Of a stretch of 64,000 nucleotides of DNA, positions 1 through 8,284 are shown in pieces. Below the pieces are notes generated by a model, which saw nothing but the letters and a program-made list of their open reading frames with translations, did no database searches and was not told the origin of the DNA. The position numbers and the translations under genes are program-made. Each line of letters starts with the position of its first letter. Position 1 is the first letter of the stretch. Location: assembly GCA_003202005.1 (NCBI GenBank), contig QJJF01000009.1:124001-188000 (forward strand). Reading direction: 5' to 3'. This stretch comes from Williamsia faeni (GTDB lineage Bacteria > Actinomycetota > Actinomycetes > Mycobacteriales > Mycobacteriaceae).

Positions 1-2116
1 CGGCCATGTCCTTGATCGCCAGCACATGGGCGCCGGCCTCGACGATCTGTTCGGCGAGCTTCAGGTAATAGTCCAGCGTGTACAACTTCTCGTTCGGATC
101 AGCCAGATCACCGGTGTACGACATCGCCACCTCGGCGACCGTCGTCCCCGTCTCGCGAACCGCATCGATCGCCGGCCGCATCTGATCGACGTTGTTCAGT
201 GCGTCGAAGATCCGGAAGATATCGATACCCGTCGACGCCGCCTCGGCAACAAACGCTTTGGTCACCGACTCCGGATACGGCGTGTACCCGACTGTGTTGC
301 GGCCCCGCAGCAACATCTGCAGGTTGATGTTCGGCATCGCTTCGCGCAACTGCGCCAACCGATCCCACGGATCTTCCTTCAAGAACCGAAGCGCCACATC
401 ATAAGTCGCGCCGCCCCAGCATTCCACCGATAACAACTGCGGGGTCGCGGCCGCCACGTATGGTGCCACCGCGATCAAACCACTGGTCCGAACCCGCGTC
501 GCCAGCAACGACTGATGTGCATCGCGGAACGTGGTGTCGGTGACGCCCACCGCCTTTGACGCGCGCAGGTCTGCTGCGAAACCTTCCGGCCCCAGCTTCT
601 GCAGCCGCTGACGGGATCCGTCAATCGGTGAGGTGATGTCGACGTCGGGCAGCTTGTCGCGGGGGTACACCGTCGCCGGGCGCTCACCATGCGGCTTGTT
701 CACCGTGACATCGGCCAGGTAGTTGAGGATGCGGGTACCGCGGTCCGCCGAGACCCGCGAGGTCAGCAACTGGGGACGTTGCTCGATGAACGAGGTGGTG
801 ACATTCCCGGCCTGGAAATCCGGATCCTCCAGAACCGCCTGCAGGAACGGAATGTTCGTTGCCACACCACGGATCCGGAACTCGGCCACCGCCCGCCGCG
901 CACGTGCCACCGCGGTCTCGAAGTTTCGGCCGCGACACGTCAACTTCACCAGCATCGAATCGAAATGTGCACTGACCTCGGCACCGAGTGTGGCACCGCC
1001 ATCGAGGCGGATACCCGCCCCACCCGGTGTCCGGTAGGCGGTGATCCGGCCGGTATCAGGCCGGAACCCATTCGTCGGGTCCTCGGTGGTGATGCGGCAC
1101 TGTAGCGCCGCACCCCGAATCTGCACCGTGTCCTGTGACAATCCCAGATCAGACAGGGTTTCCCCCGACGCGATCCGGATCTGCGACTGCACCAGATCCA
1201 CATCGGTGATCTCTTCGGTGACCGTGTGCTCGACCTGGATCCGCGGATTCATCTCGATGAACACGTGATTGCCGTTGCGGTCGAGCAAGAACTCGACGGT
1301 GCCCGCGCACGAGTAACCGATCTGCCTGGCGAACGCCACCGCGTCCGCGCACATGCGTTCGCGTAGTTCCTGCGGCAAGTGCGGCGCCGGCGCCAGCTCG
1401 ATGACCTTCTGATGACGCCGCTGCACACTGCAGTCCCGTTCGAACAGATGCATCACATTGCCGGCACCGTCGGCCAGGATCTGGACCTCGATGTGACGGG
1501 GTTCGATCACCGCCTGCTCGAGAAACACCGCCGCGTCGCCGAATGCCGACTTCGCTTCGCGCCCAGCCGCTTCGATCGCCTCACTCAACTCCGCGATGGT
1601 TTCGACCCGGCGCATACCACGGCCACCACCGCCGGCGATGGCCTTGACGAACACCGGGAACGTCATCGACTCGGCAGCAGCCATCAACTCATCGACATCA
1701 TCGGACGCCTGCGACGACGCCAGCACCGGCAGACCCGCCTCCCGAGCCGCGGCGATCGCCCGGGCCTTGTTGCCCGTCAACTCCAACACCGCTGCGGACG
1801 GCCCGATGAACGTGATGCCCGCAGCCTCACACGCCGCAGCGAGGTCCGGATTCTCCGACAGGAACCCGTACCCCGGATAGATCGCATCCGCTCCGGCCCG
1901 CCGGGCCGCCGCGATGATCTCGTCGACCGACAGGTACGCGCGCACCGGATGCCCCTCGTCACCGATCTGATAGGCCTCGTCGGCCTTCAAACGATGAACA
2001 GAATTGCGGTCCTCATACGGGTACACCGCCACCGTGCCGGCACCCAACTCATACGCCGCACGAAACGCACGAATCGCGATCTCACCACGATTGGCCACCA
2101 ACACCTTGCGAAACAT
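1..2116 (-). CDS. pyc: Pyruvate carboxylase, N-terminal 705 residues (gene runs off left edge)
   Basis: Biotin-dependent anaplerotic enzyme carboxylating pyruvate to oxaloacetate in the cytosol. The protein opens with MFRKVLVANRGEIAIR, typical of biotin carboxylase. The ATP-grasp glycine loop GGGGRGM is near residues 162-168, and EMNPRIQVEHTVTE near 286-299 carries catalytic and metal ligands. The carboxyltransferase domain starts near residue 523 with DTTFRDAHQS, and the reading frame is intact to the window edge. The C-terminal part of the carboxyltransferase domain and the biotinyl domain lie outside; family members are about 1,130 residues. The start is the ATG at 2116. The order BC then CT in one chain fits pyruvate carboxylase rather than a split acyl-CoA carboxylase. 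Confidence 0.96.
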   Translation of the reverse strand, partial: MFRKVLVANRGEIAIRAFRAAYELGAGTVAVYPYEDRNSVHRLKADEAYQIGDEGHPVRAYLSVDEIIAAARRAGADAIYPGYGFLSENPDLAAACEAAGITFIGPSAAVLELTGNKARAIAAAREAGLPVLASSQASDDVDELMAAAESMTFPVFVKAIAGGGGRGMRRVETIAELSEAIEAAGREAKSAFGDAAVFLEQAVIEPRHIEVQILADGAGNVMHLFERDCSVQRRHQKVIELAPAPHLPQELRERMCADAVAFARQIGYSCAGTVEFLLDRNGNHVFIEMNPRIQVEHTVTEEITDVDLVQSQIRIASGETLSDLGLSQDTVQIRGAALQCRITTEDPTNGFRPDTGRITAYRTPGGAGIRLDGGATLGAEVSAHFDSMLVKLTCRGRNFETAVARARRAVAEFRIRGVATNIPFLQAVLEDPDFQAGNVTTSFIEQRPQLLTSRVSADRGTRILNYLADVTVNKPHGERPATVYPRDKLPDVDITSPIDGSRQRLQKLGPEGFAADLRASKAVGVTDTTFRDAHQSLLATRVRTSGLIAVAPYVAAATPQLLSVECWGGATYDVALRFLKEDPWDRLAQLREAMPNINLQMLLRGRNTVGYTPYPESVTKAFVAEAASTGIDIFRIFDALNNVDQMRPAIDAVRETGTTVAEVAMSYTGDLADPNEKLYTLDYYLKLAEQIVEAGAHVLAIKDMA

Positions 2117-2231
2117 CAACCCGCCTCCACCTTCACTCGCGCCGATCACTGCACCACCGTGGGACACAGATGAACCCTCTCCAAGGATCCCCTACCTGAA
2201 CCCTACGGCGGGTGGACTTGCTCACACGCGA

Positions 2232-2462
2232 TCATCCGATGGCTGTGCGTTGTTCGTGACGCCGCCGTTCCCTGACCGACAAACGGCCCGGACACGACCC
2301 TATGGCTTCGCTTCGCGGTCGTCGACGAGATCGTCGGCGTCTTCGACGTCTCGCGGCCCCTTGTCCAGGAGGTCTTCGCGTCCGCTCGCCGAGAACGAGA
2401 CAGCACACGATCACCACGGCGAACACACAGGTGTTGGCGACGGCGAAAACCACATTCCCCAC
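2232..2462 (-). CDS. Possible small membrane protein (doubtful)
   Basis: A GTG-initiated frame of 76 codons. Residues 3-23 form one strongly hydrophobic stretch (VVFAVANTCVFAVVIVCC and following). It is followed at once by positively charged residues and a long Arg-rich tail, as in an inside-out signal anchor. The hydrophobic start is better than chance would usually give, but the Arg-rich remainder is what out-of-frame high-GC sequence often encodes. No family is recognised. It lies between divergent pyc and the amidohydrolase operon and would be transcribed toward pyc. Confidence 0.25.
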   Translation of the reverse strand: MGNVVFAVANTCVFAVVIVCCLVLGERTRRPPGQGAARRRRRRRSRRRPRSEAIGSCPGRLSVRERRRHEQRTAIG

Positions 2463-2473
2463 CCGGTCCCAGG

Positions 2474-2487
2474 ATGACGGTTGTCAT
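2474..2487. promoter_or_regulatory. Inverted repeat ATGAC-GGTT-GTCAT upstream of the amidohydrolase operon
   Basis: Perfect 5-bp arms with a 4-bp spacer, ending 33 bases before the ATG of the operon's first gene. The position suits a repressor or activator site. The arms are short, so chance cannot be excluded. Confidence 0.35.
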
Positions 2488-2520
2488 TTTTTCGTAACTC
2501 GCCCGTCGTACCGTGGCGCC

Positions 2521-3879
2521 ATGAGCACTGTGATCGAGAACGCCTACCTCGTCACCATGGATGCCGGGCGCCGGGAGTTGCGCTCCGGTTCGGTGATTTT
2601 TGACGGCAATTCGATCACTGCCGTGATCGACGGGCGCGTGGACCCACAGATCGCCGACAAGTCCGAACTGGTCGACGGCACCGGGTGCGTCCTGACACCG
2701 GGTCTGATCAACACACACCATCATCTGTATCAGTGGATCACCCGGGGCCTGGCCGCCGATCACACACTTTTCCAGTGGCTGACCACGCTGTATCCGGTGT
2801 GGGCCGGCATCGACGAGGAAAGTGTCCACGTCGCCGCGACCGGGGCCCTGGGCCGGTTGGCGTTGTCCGGCTGCACCACCAGCACCGACCACCACTACGT
2901 CTTCCCCAAGGAGGGCGGCGACCTGCTCGCGGCCGAAATACTTGCCGCGCAGTCGGTGGGATTGCGTTTCCATCCCACCCGTGGATCGATGGATCTGAGC
3001 GAGAAGGACGGTGGCCTGCCGCCCGACAGTGTGGTCGAGACCATCGATCAGATCATGACCGCGAGCTCGGACGCGATCGACCGCTGGCACGATCCGTCAC
3101 CCGATGCCATGGTCAAGATCGCACTCGCCCCCTGCTCCCCGTTTTCCGTCACCGCGGACCTGCTGCGCGCATCGGCAGCGCTGGCCCGCGAGAAGAACGT
3201 GCGGCTACACACGCACCTCGCCGAGACCCTCGACGAATCTGATTACACCGCCGAACATTTCGGCTGCACACCGCTGGAATATATGGAATCCGTTGGCTGG
3301 CTGGGCAACGACGTCTGGTTTGCCCACGGTGTGCACTTTGATGACAAGGCGATCTCCACGCTCGCGGCAACCGGCAGCGGAGTTGCTCACTGCCCCACGT
3401 CCAACGGCCGCCTGGGAGCAGGAATCGCACGTACCCGCGACCTGATCGCGGCCGGTGTGCCCGTCGGCCTGGGCGTCGACGGTGCCGCGTCCAACGAATC
3501 GAGTCGACTGCTCGAAGAAGCCCACCAGGCCGTGCTGATGGCCCGCGCCATCGGCGGTCCGACCGCGCTCACCACCCGCGAAGCACTGGAGCTGGCAACG
3601 CTGGGTGGAGCCCGAGTCCTCGGATACCAGGACACACTCGGATCCATCGAGCCCGGCAAACTCGCCGACCTGGTGCTCTGGCGCATCGACGGCCTGGGCC
3701 ACAGCGGCATTCACGATCCGGTGGCAGCACTCGTACTCGGCGACGTTCCGCCCATCGAACGTATGTGGGTCAACGGGAAAACGGTTGTCAGCGGCGGTGA
3801 ACTCACCACCATCGACGCCGAAGACACCGCACGCAAGGTCGCGGCCGCACATACCGCGCTGATCGCCAAGGCGGGATGA
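2521..3879 (+). CDS. Amidohydrolase, 8-oxoguanine/guanine deaminase-like (COG0402 type)
   Basis: A 452-residue cytosolic metal-dependent deaminase of the amidohydrolase superfamily. Metal and catalytic residues are visible: HHH at 66-68 (the HxH metal site), HTHLAE at 230-235, H269 in WFAHGVH and D320 in GLGVDGAASN. The family includes 8-oxoguanine, guanine and isocytosine deaminases and s-triazine hydrolases. The following genes encode a molybdenum hydroxylase, which favours a purine substrate, with deamination feeding xanthine or urate chemistry. It overlaps the next gene by ATGA, so translation is probably coupled. The exact substrate is inferred from context only. Confidence 0.82.
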   Translation: MSTVIENAYLVTMDAGRRELRSGSVIFDGNSITAVIDGRVDPQIADKSELVDGTGCVLTPGLINTHHHLYQWITRGLAADHTLFQWLTTLYPVWAGIDEESVHVAATGALGRLALSGCTTSTDHHYVFPKEGGDLLAAEILAAQSVGLRFHPTRGSMDLSEKDGGLPPDSVVETIDQIMTASSDAIDRWHDPSPDAMVKIALAPCSPFSVTADLLRASAALAREKNVRLHTHLAETLDESDYTAEHFGCTPLEYMESVGWLGNDVWFAHGVHFDDKAISTLAATGSGVAHCPTSNGRLGAGIARTRDLIAAGVPVGLGVDGAASNESSRLLEEAHQAVLMARAIGGPTALTTREALELATLGGARVLGYQDTLGSIEPGKLADLVLWRIDGLGHSGIHDPVAALVLGDVPPIERMWVNGKTVVSGGELTTIDAEDTARKVAAAHTALIAKAG

Positions 3880-4700
3880 TGGACCTCTACACGATCGAGA
3901 GCATCGACATACCGCGTACCCGCGCCGATCTGACCGGCCTGACCACCACCGACGGCCTGATGTCGGGCGGCACCTGGCTGATGAGTGAGCCGCAACTGCA
4001 CCTGCGACGACTGATCGACCTGCGTGGACTCGGGTGGCCCGACCTCACTGTCACCGACTCCGGCCTCGAGATCGCTGCCACCTGCACCATCGAGAAGCTC
4101 ATGTCCGCGCATTACCCTCCGGAATGGGTCGCCACCCCGGTCTTTGCCGCCGCCGCCGCAGCGCTGGTGGCGTCGTTCAAGATCTGGAAGAACGCCAGTG
4201 TCGGCGGCAACATCTGCCTCGGTTTTCCGGCCGGAGCGATGATTTCGATGACCTCGGCGCTCGATGCGCGGCTGCTGGTCTGGAAGTCAGATGGCACCGA
4301 TCGCCACTATTCGATACCGGAATTCGTCATCGCGCAGAACGAGACCATCCTCGAACCCGGAGATGTACTGCGCTCCATCACGATTCCGGCCTCCGCACTC
4401 GCACAGCCCACGGCTCTGCGCAAGATGGCCATGTCACCGTTGGGACGATCCGGTGTGGTGGTGGTCGGTCGCCGACGGCCTACCGGTGCGCTGATATCGG
4501 TGACTGCGGCCACCCAGGTTCCCTATGTGATCACCACTGACTCCATGGAACCCGATATGGTTGCCGCCCTGGTTGATTCGGCGATACCGCCGCAGGCGTA
4601 CTATTCGGACGCGCACGGCACCGCAGACTGGCGCCATCATGTAACCGGCGTACTCACCCGGGATGTTGTTGTCGAGCTGGCCGGTTCGCCGAAAGACTGA
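3876..4700 (+). CDS. FAD-binding subunit of a xanthine dehydrogenase-type molybdenum hydroxylase
   Basis: A 274-residue CoxM/XdhB-like subunit that carries FAD and passes electrons from the Fe-S clusters to the acceptor. The first glycine patch is MSGGTWLMSEPQ (about residues 29-40). The second FAD motif is NASVGGNICLGFPAGAM near 107-123, corresponding to the family's GGN-hasP pattern. It starts inside the stop of the deaminase gene (ATGA), and the Mo/Fe-S gene begins 6 bases after its stop, so the three genes form one operon. The first ATG is followed directly by a second ATG, and either could be used. Confidence 0.85.
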   Translation: MMDLYTIESIDIPRTRADLTGLTTTDGLMSGGTWLMSEPQLHLRRLIDLRGLGWPDLTVTDSGLEIAATCTIEKLMSAHYPPEWVATPVFAAAAAALVASFKIWKNASVGGNICLGFPAGAMISMTSALDARLLVWKSDGTDRHYSIPEFVIAQNETILEPGDVLRSITIPASALAQPTALRKMAMSPLGRSGVVVVGRRRPTGALISVTAATQVPYVITTDSMEPDMVAALVDSAIPPQAYYSDAHGTADWRHHVTGVLTRDVVVELAGSPKD

Positions 4701-4706
4701 AGGCAG

Positions 4707-7439
4707 ATGAAGATCAACGGAAAGCTTGTCGAAGCCCGCCCCGCGCCCGGGCAGTGCCTTCGCACGTTCATCCGCGACCAGGGTGAGGACAGCGTCAAAA
4801 AGGGTTGCGACGCCGGCGATTGCGGCGCATGTTCGGTCCTGATCGACGGTGAGCCGCACCATTCCTGCCTGATACCGGCGTTCCGGGTGTCGGATGCCGA
4901 GATCACCACCGTGTCCGGACTCGGTACCCCGGACAACATGCATCCGCTCCAGCAGAGATTTGTCGATGCGGCCGGTTTTCAGTGCGGCTTCTGTACCGCC
5001 GGCATGGTGGTCACCGTCAGTGCGCTGGACCGGGCTCAGCTGGACGATCTGCCGCAGAGCCTCAAGGGAAACCTGTGCCGCTGCACCGGGTATCGCTCCA
5101 TCTGCGACGCGATCGATGGCGTTGTCGGGACGGAGAAGGTCTCGGCCGGTGATCCGGGCCGCTCGGTGGGCCGGTCGATCCCGGCACCCGCGGCCAAGCG
5201 CATCGTCACCGGCACCGAGCCGTTCACGATGGACCGCCTGCCCACCGACCTCGGTCACATCGCCGTGGTCGGCAGTCCGCACCCACATGCCCGGATCCTG
5301 TCGATCGACACCACCGCTGCCGAGCAGATGCCCGGAGTCCGTGCGGTCCTCACCCACCGGGATGATCCCGGCGTTCGGTTTTCCACGGCTCGTCACGAGA
5401 ATCGTCTCGACGATCCCGACGACACCCATGTCTTCGACACCACCGTGCGATTCGTCGGGCAGCGGGTCGCGGCCGTGGTCGCCGATTCCATGACCGTCGC
5501 CCGCCGAGCCGGTGAGCTGATCACCGTCGAATACGACGTCCTGCAGGCCAACTTCGATCCGGCACTGGCCACCGAACCTGGTACTCCACTCGTCCACGGC
5601 GACAAGGGTCCAGACGCCCGCATCGCGGATCCACAGAGCAACCTCGTCGCCGGATTCGAAGGGACGACCGGCGATGTGGATGCCGGCATGGAACAAGCCC
5701 GGGCCGCGGGTGGAACGGTGGTCTCCGGCCGCTGGCAGACCGCGCGCGTCCAGCACACTCATCTCGAAACTCATGGAGCAGTGGGCTGGCGAGATGAGAA
5801 CGGCCGCTTGGTCATTCGCTCGAGCACCCAGGTTCCCTTCTTGATCCGCGACGAGTTGTGCCACATCTTCGGCCTGCCCACCGACGACCTCCGCGTCCAC
5901 ACCGCCCGGGTCGGTGGCGGATTCGGCGGCAAACAGGAACTGCTGACCGAAGATCTGGTGTTGCTGGCCATGCTCAAGACCGGCCGTCCCGCTGTCTACG
6001 AGTTCACCCGGACCGACCAGTTCACCATCGCGCCATGCCGCCATCCGATGCGCATCGATGTCACGGCCGCCGCCGGGGCCGACGGAGTGCTGACCGCGCT
6101 GTCTGTGTCGGTGTTGTCCGATGCCGGCGCCTATGGCAATCACAGCACCGGAGTGCTGTTCCACTCGTGTGGCGAATCGGTCGCGTTGTACCGGTGTGCG
6201 AACAAGCACGTCGATGCACGTGCGGTCTACACCAACAACATTCCGTCGGGGGCGTTCCGCGGCTATGGGCTCGGGCAGGTCTCGTTCGGGATCGAGGGCG
6301 CGATCGACGAATTGGCAGCGCAGTTGGGTATCGATCCATTTGAGATGCGGCGCATCAACGTCACCGTGCCCGGCGATCCGCTGGTCACCTGGCAGGTCGA
6401 AGAGGACGACCTCGAATACGGTAGCTACGGCCTCGACCAGTGTCTCGATCTGGCTCAAGAGGCATTGGAGTCAGGACGCACCGATCCCACCCGCAATGGT
6501 GAAGTGCTGGCCTCCCAACCGGATTGGCAGATCGGTGAAGGTATGGCCGCGACGATGATCGCGACGATTCCCCCGCGCGGTCACCACGCCGATGCCCGGA
6601 TGACACTCACTGCCGAGGGTGACTTCATCGCTGCGGTCGGTACGGCCGAATTCGGCAACGGAACCACCACGGTCCTCACGCAGATCGCCGCCTCGGCACT
6701 CGGATGCGCGCCCAGCCAGATTGTCCTGCAGCAATCCGACACCGATGTCGTCGGCCATGACACGGGCGCGTTCGGTTCAGCCGGCACCGTTGTCGCGGGC
6801 AAGGCCCTGAACTCGGCCTGCGATGAACTCCGTCGGCGCATCATCGAGATCGCAGCCGCGCGACTCGGGGCGGATCAGGCCGATTGTCGGCTCGGACCTC
6901 AAGGTGTGCAGGCCGGAGCGGCATTCATCGATCTCTCCGGGGTCGCTGCCGCGGCCGGCGGCACCCTCGAGTGCAGCGGTAACCATGACGGCAGTCCGCG
7001 GTCGGTGGCGTACAACGTCCATGCGTTCCGGGTCGCGGTCAACACCGCCACCGGGCAGGTGCGCATCCTGCAGTCGCTGCAGGCCGCCGACGCCGGTGTG
7101 GTGATGAACCCGCAGCAGTGTCGCGGACAGATCGATGGCGGTGCGGCCCAGGCCATCGGAACCGCGCTGTACGAGGAGATGATCCTCGAAGACGGCCACG
7201 TGGTCACCCAGGTGCTGCGGAACTATCACATCCCCCAGTTGGCCGATGTGCCGCGGACCGACGTCTATTTCGCCGACACCTACGATTCCGTCGGCCCACT
7301 CGGCGCGAAGTCGATGAGTGAAGCGCCCTACAACCCGGTCGCCCCGGCCTTGGAAAGTGCCATCCGCAACGCCATCGGCGTCCGTATCCACCAGCTACCG
7401 ATGAACCCACCCCGGGTCTGGCGCGCCCTCACCACCTGA
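4707..7439 (+). CDS. Molybdenum hydroxylase: 2Fe-2S domain fused to molybdopterin-binding subunit (xanthine dehydrogenase family)
   Basis: A 910-residue fusion. The N-terminal 130 residues hold the plant-type 2Fe-2S cluster (C34, C39, C42, C54) and the helical second cluster domain (C93, C96, C124, C126). From about residue 160 it is the Mo-pterin part, with GGGFGGKQE at 402-410 and the catalytic-type glutamate E872 in GAKSMSEAPYNP. Such enzymes hydroxylate purines or other N-heterocycles. Most bacterial relatives keep the Fe-S part as a separate small subunit or fuse it to the FAD part, so this fusion is a less common layout. With the upstream deaminase it suggests oxidation of a (hypo)xanthine-like base. 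No XdhC-type maturation gene is nearby. Confidence 0.88.
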   Translation: MKINGKLVEARPAPGQCLRTFIRDQGEDSVKKGCDAGDCGACSVLIDGEPHHSCLIPAFRVSDAEITTVSGLGTPDNMHPLQQRFVDAAGFQCGFCTAGMVVTVSALDRAQLDDLPQSLKGNLCRCTGYRSICDAIDGVVGTEKVSAGDPGRSVGRSIPAPAAKRIVTGTEPFTMDRLPTDLGHIAVVGSPHPHARILSIDTTAAEQMPGVRAVLTHRDDPGVRFSTARHENRLDDPDDTHVFDTTVRFVGQRVAAVVADSMTVARRAGELITVEYDVLQANFDPALATEPGTPLVHGDKGPDARIADPQSNLVAGFEGTTGDVDAGMEQARAAGGTVVSGRWQTARVQHTHLETHGAVGWRDENGRLVIRSSTQVPFLIRDELCHIFGLPTDDLRVHTARVGGGFGGKQELLTEDLVLLAMLKTGRPAVYEFTRTDQFTIAPCRHPMRIDVTAAAGADGVLTALSVSVLSDAGAYGNHSTGVLFHSCGESVALYRCANKHVDARAVYTNNIPSGAFRGYGLGQVSFGIEGAIDELAAQLGIDPFEMRRINVTVPGDPLVTWQVEEDDLEYGSYGLDQCLDLAQEALESGRTDPTRNGEVLASQPDWQIGEGMAATMIATIPPRGHHADARMTLTAEGDFIAAVGTAEFGNGTTTVLTQIAASALGCAPSQIVLQQSDTDVVGHDTGAFGSAGTVVAGKALNSACDELRRRIIEIAAARLGADQADCRLGPQGVQAGAAFIDLSGVAAAAGGTLECSGNHDGSPRSVAYNVHAFRVAVNTATGQVRILQSLQAADAGVVMNPQQCRGQIDGGAAQAIGTALYEEMILEDGHVVTQVLRNYHIPQLADVPRTDVYFADTYDSVGPLGAKSMSEAPYNPVAPALESAIRNAIGVRIHQLPMNPPRVWRALTT

Positions 7440-7450
7440 CCCACACTCCC

Positions 7451-7626
7451 CGAGCGTGCCGAAATCACCGTCGAGCGTGTCCATCCCACCGAGCGGGCCG
7501 CCGACCGTGCCAAAGAAACCGCCGAGCGTGCCGAACGAACCGCCGAGCGTGCCGAAAGCACCAGGCCTACAGTCGATCTCGTGCACCTTCGGCACGGTCG
7601 ACGGTGATTTTGGCACGCTCGGCGGG
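7451..7626. repeat. 21-bp tandem repeat array filling a convergent gap (direct units then inverted units)
   Basis: Six plus-strand copies of a core like CGAGCGTGCCGAAATC start at 7451, 7472, 7490, 7502, 7523 and 7544, so the dominant period is 21 bases with two shortened units. They are followed by two copies in reverse orientation, with cores at 7591 and 7612, again 21 apart. The array occupies nearly the whole gap between two convergent stop codons (7439 and 7634). Direct plus inverted copies allow long hairpins, so it could end transcription from both sides. The same unit recurs at 43939-44022. Confidence 0.85.
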
Positions 7627-7633
7627 GGTGAGG

Positions 7634-8284
7634 TCAGGATGAGATGGTGCGGGCCATTCCGGTTTCCATTGTTCCGGACACGATCTGCAGGCCGTGGTGG
7701 GTGCCCGGTTTGAGCCAGCCGGTCAACGTCGGCCCTTCCGCGAGGACCGTGACTTTCGCATAGCGGGCCCGACCGGTCATTTTGCTCGACGCGACCTGCA
7801 ACCCGTCGACAACCGGCTGGGCAAATCCGAGACCGCCTTTGATCGGGAACGACGGGCCCCGCCCTTCGGACTGGGTTTCCACCAGCCAGTGGGGGCCCGA
7901 TGCCCCGGCACCTTCGAGGACGTCGCCGGTGAAGTCGGCCAGCACCTTTGGCAGGTGCCAGTGCTCCCGGCCACCATGGACCGAGGCCGCCGAGTCGACG
8001 GCGATGAACGGAACCGACAGCCGGGGCATCACACCACGACCTCCGCCCGGCCGGCGAAGTACCGGACTGGCCAAGATCTCCCGATACGGGCCGACCGGCG
8101 AATCAAGGTAGTCGACCACCATCGCGACGGTGATGTTGATGTTCGAGTCCGGGCCACCGAGCGCAATGGCTTCCTCCGTCGCCCGATGCCACCAGAGTGT
8201 CGCCCGCACCGTCGCGGGCCACGGCGGTGGCGAACTCACCGGCAACTGCGCGGGGATACCTTCGGATTCAGCCACACTCCACAT
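7634..8284 (-). CDS. Acetoacetate decarboxylase-family protein
   Basis: A 216-residue member of the ADC fold. K113 in HWHLPKVLA sits where acetoacetate decarboxylase has its Schiff-base lysine, and DSPVGPYREI (61-70) matches the conserved Tyr/Glu segment. True ADC makes acetone and CO2; many actinobacterial relatives act on other beta-keto or cyclic substrates, so the substrate is unknown. The ATG overlaps the upstream ChoD-like stop (TGATG), so it is the last gene of the TetR-monooxygenase-ChoD operon. A TTG one codon earlier is the alternative start. Confidence 0.72.
   Translation of the reverse strand: MWSVAESEGIPAQLPVSSPPPWPATVRATLWWHRATEEAIALGGPDSNINITVAMVVDYLDSPVGPYREILASPVLRRPGGGRGVMPRLSVPFIAVDSAASVHGGREHWHLPKVLADFTGDVLEGAGASGPHWLVETQSEGRGPSFPIKGGLGFAQPVVDGLQVASSKMTGRARYAKVTVLAEGPTLTGWLKPGTHHGLQIVSGTMETGMARTISS

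Larger units (their letters stand above)
2117..2520. other. Divergent intergenic gap between pyc and the amidohydrolase operon
   Basis: This 404-base gap must hold both divergent promoters. I see no RNA gene or mobile element. It contains a candidate operator (2474-2487) close to the amidohydrolase start and one doubtful small membrane-protein reading frame on the minus strand. Confidence 0.6.

Noticed and set aside
4434-6458. Long minus-strand reading frame of 674 codons opposite the FAD and Mo/Fe-S genes
   Set aside because: It is a shadow of the strong plus-strand frame, Gly/Asp/His-rich without domains, as high-GC antisense frames usually are.
7451-7626. Possible CRISPR array or Pro-rich peptide gene in the 21-bp repeat region
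   Set aside because: Units are contiguous with no unique spacers, and no cas genes are present. The 7-residue peptide repeat is read in a short frame with no ribosome site and follows from the DNA period.
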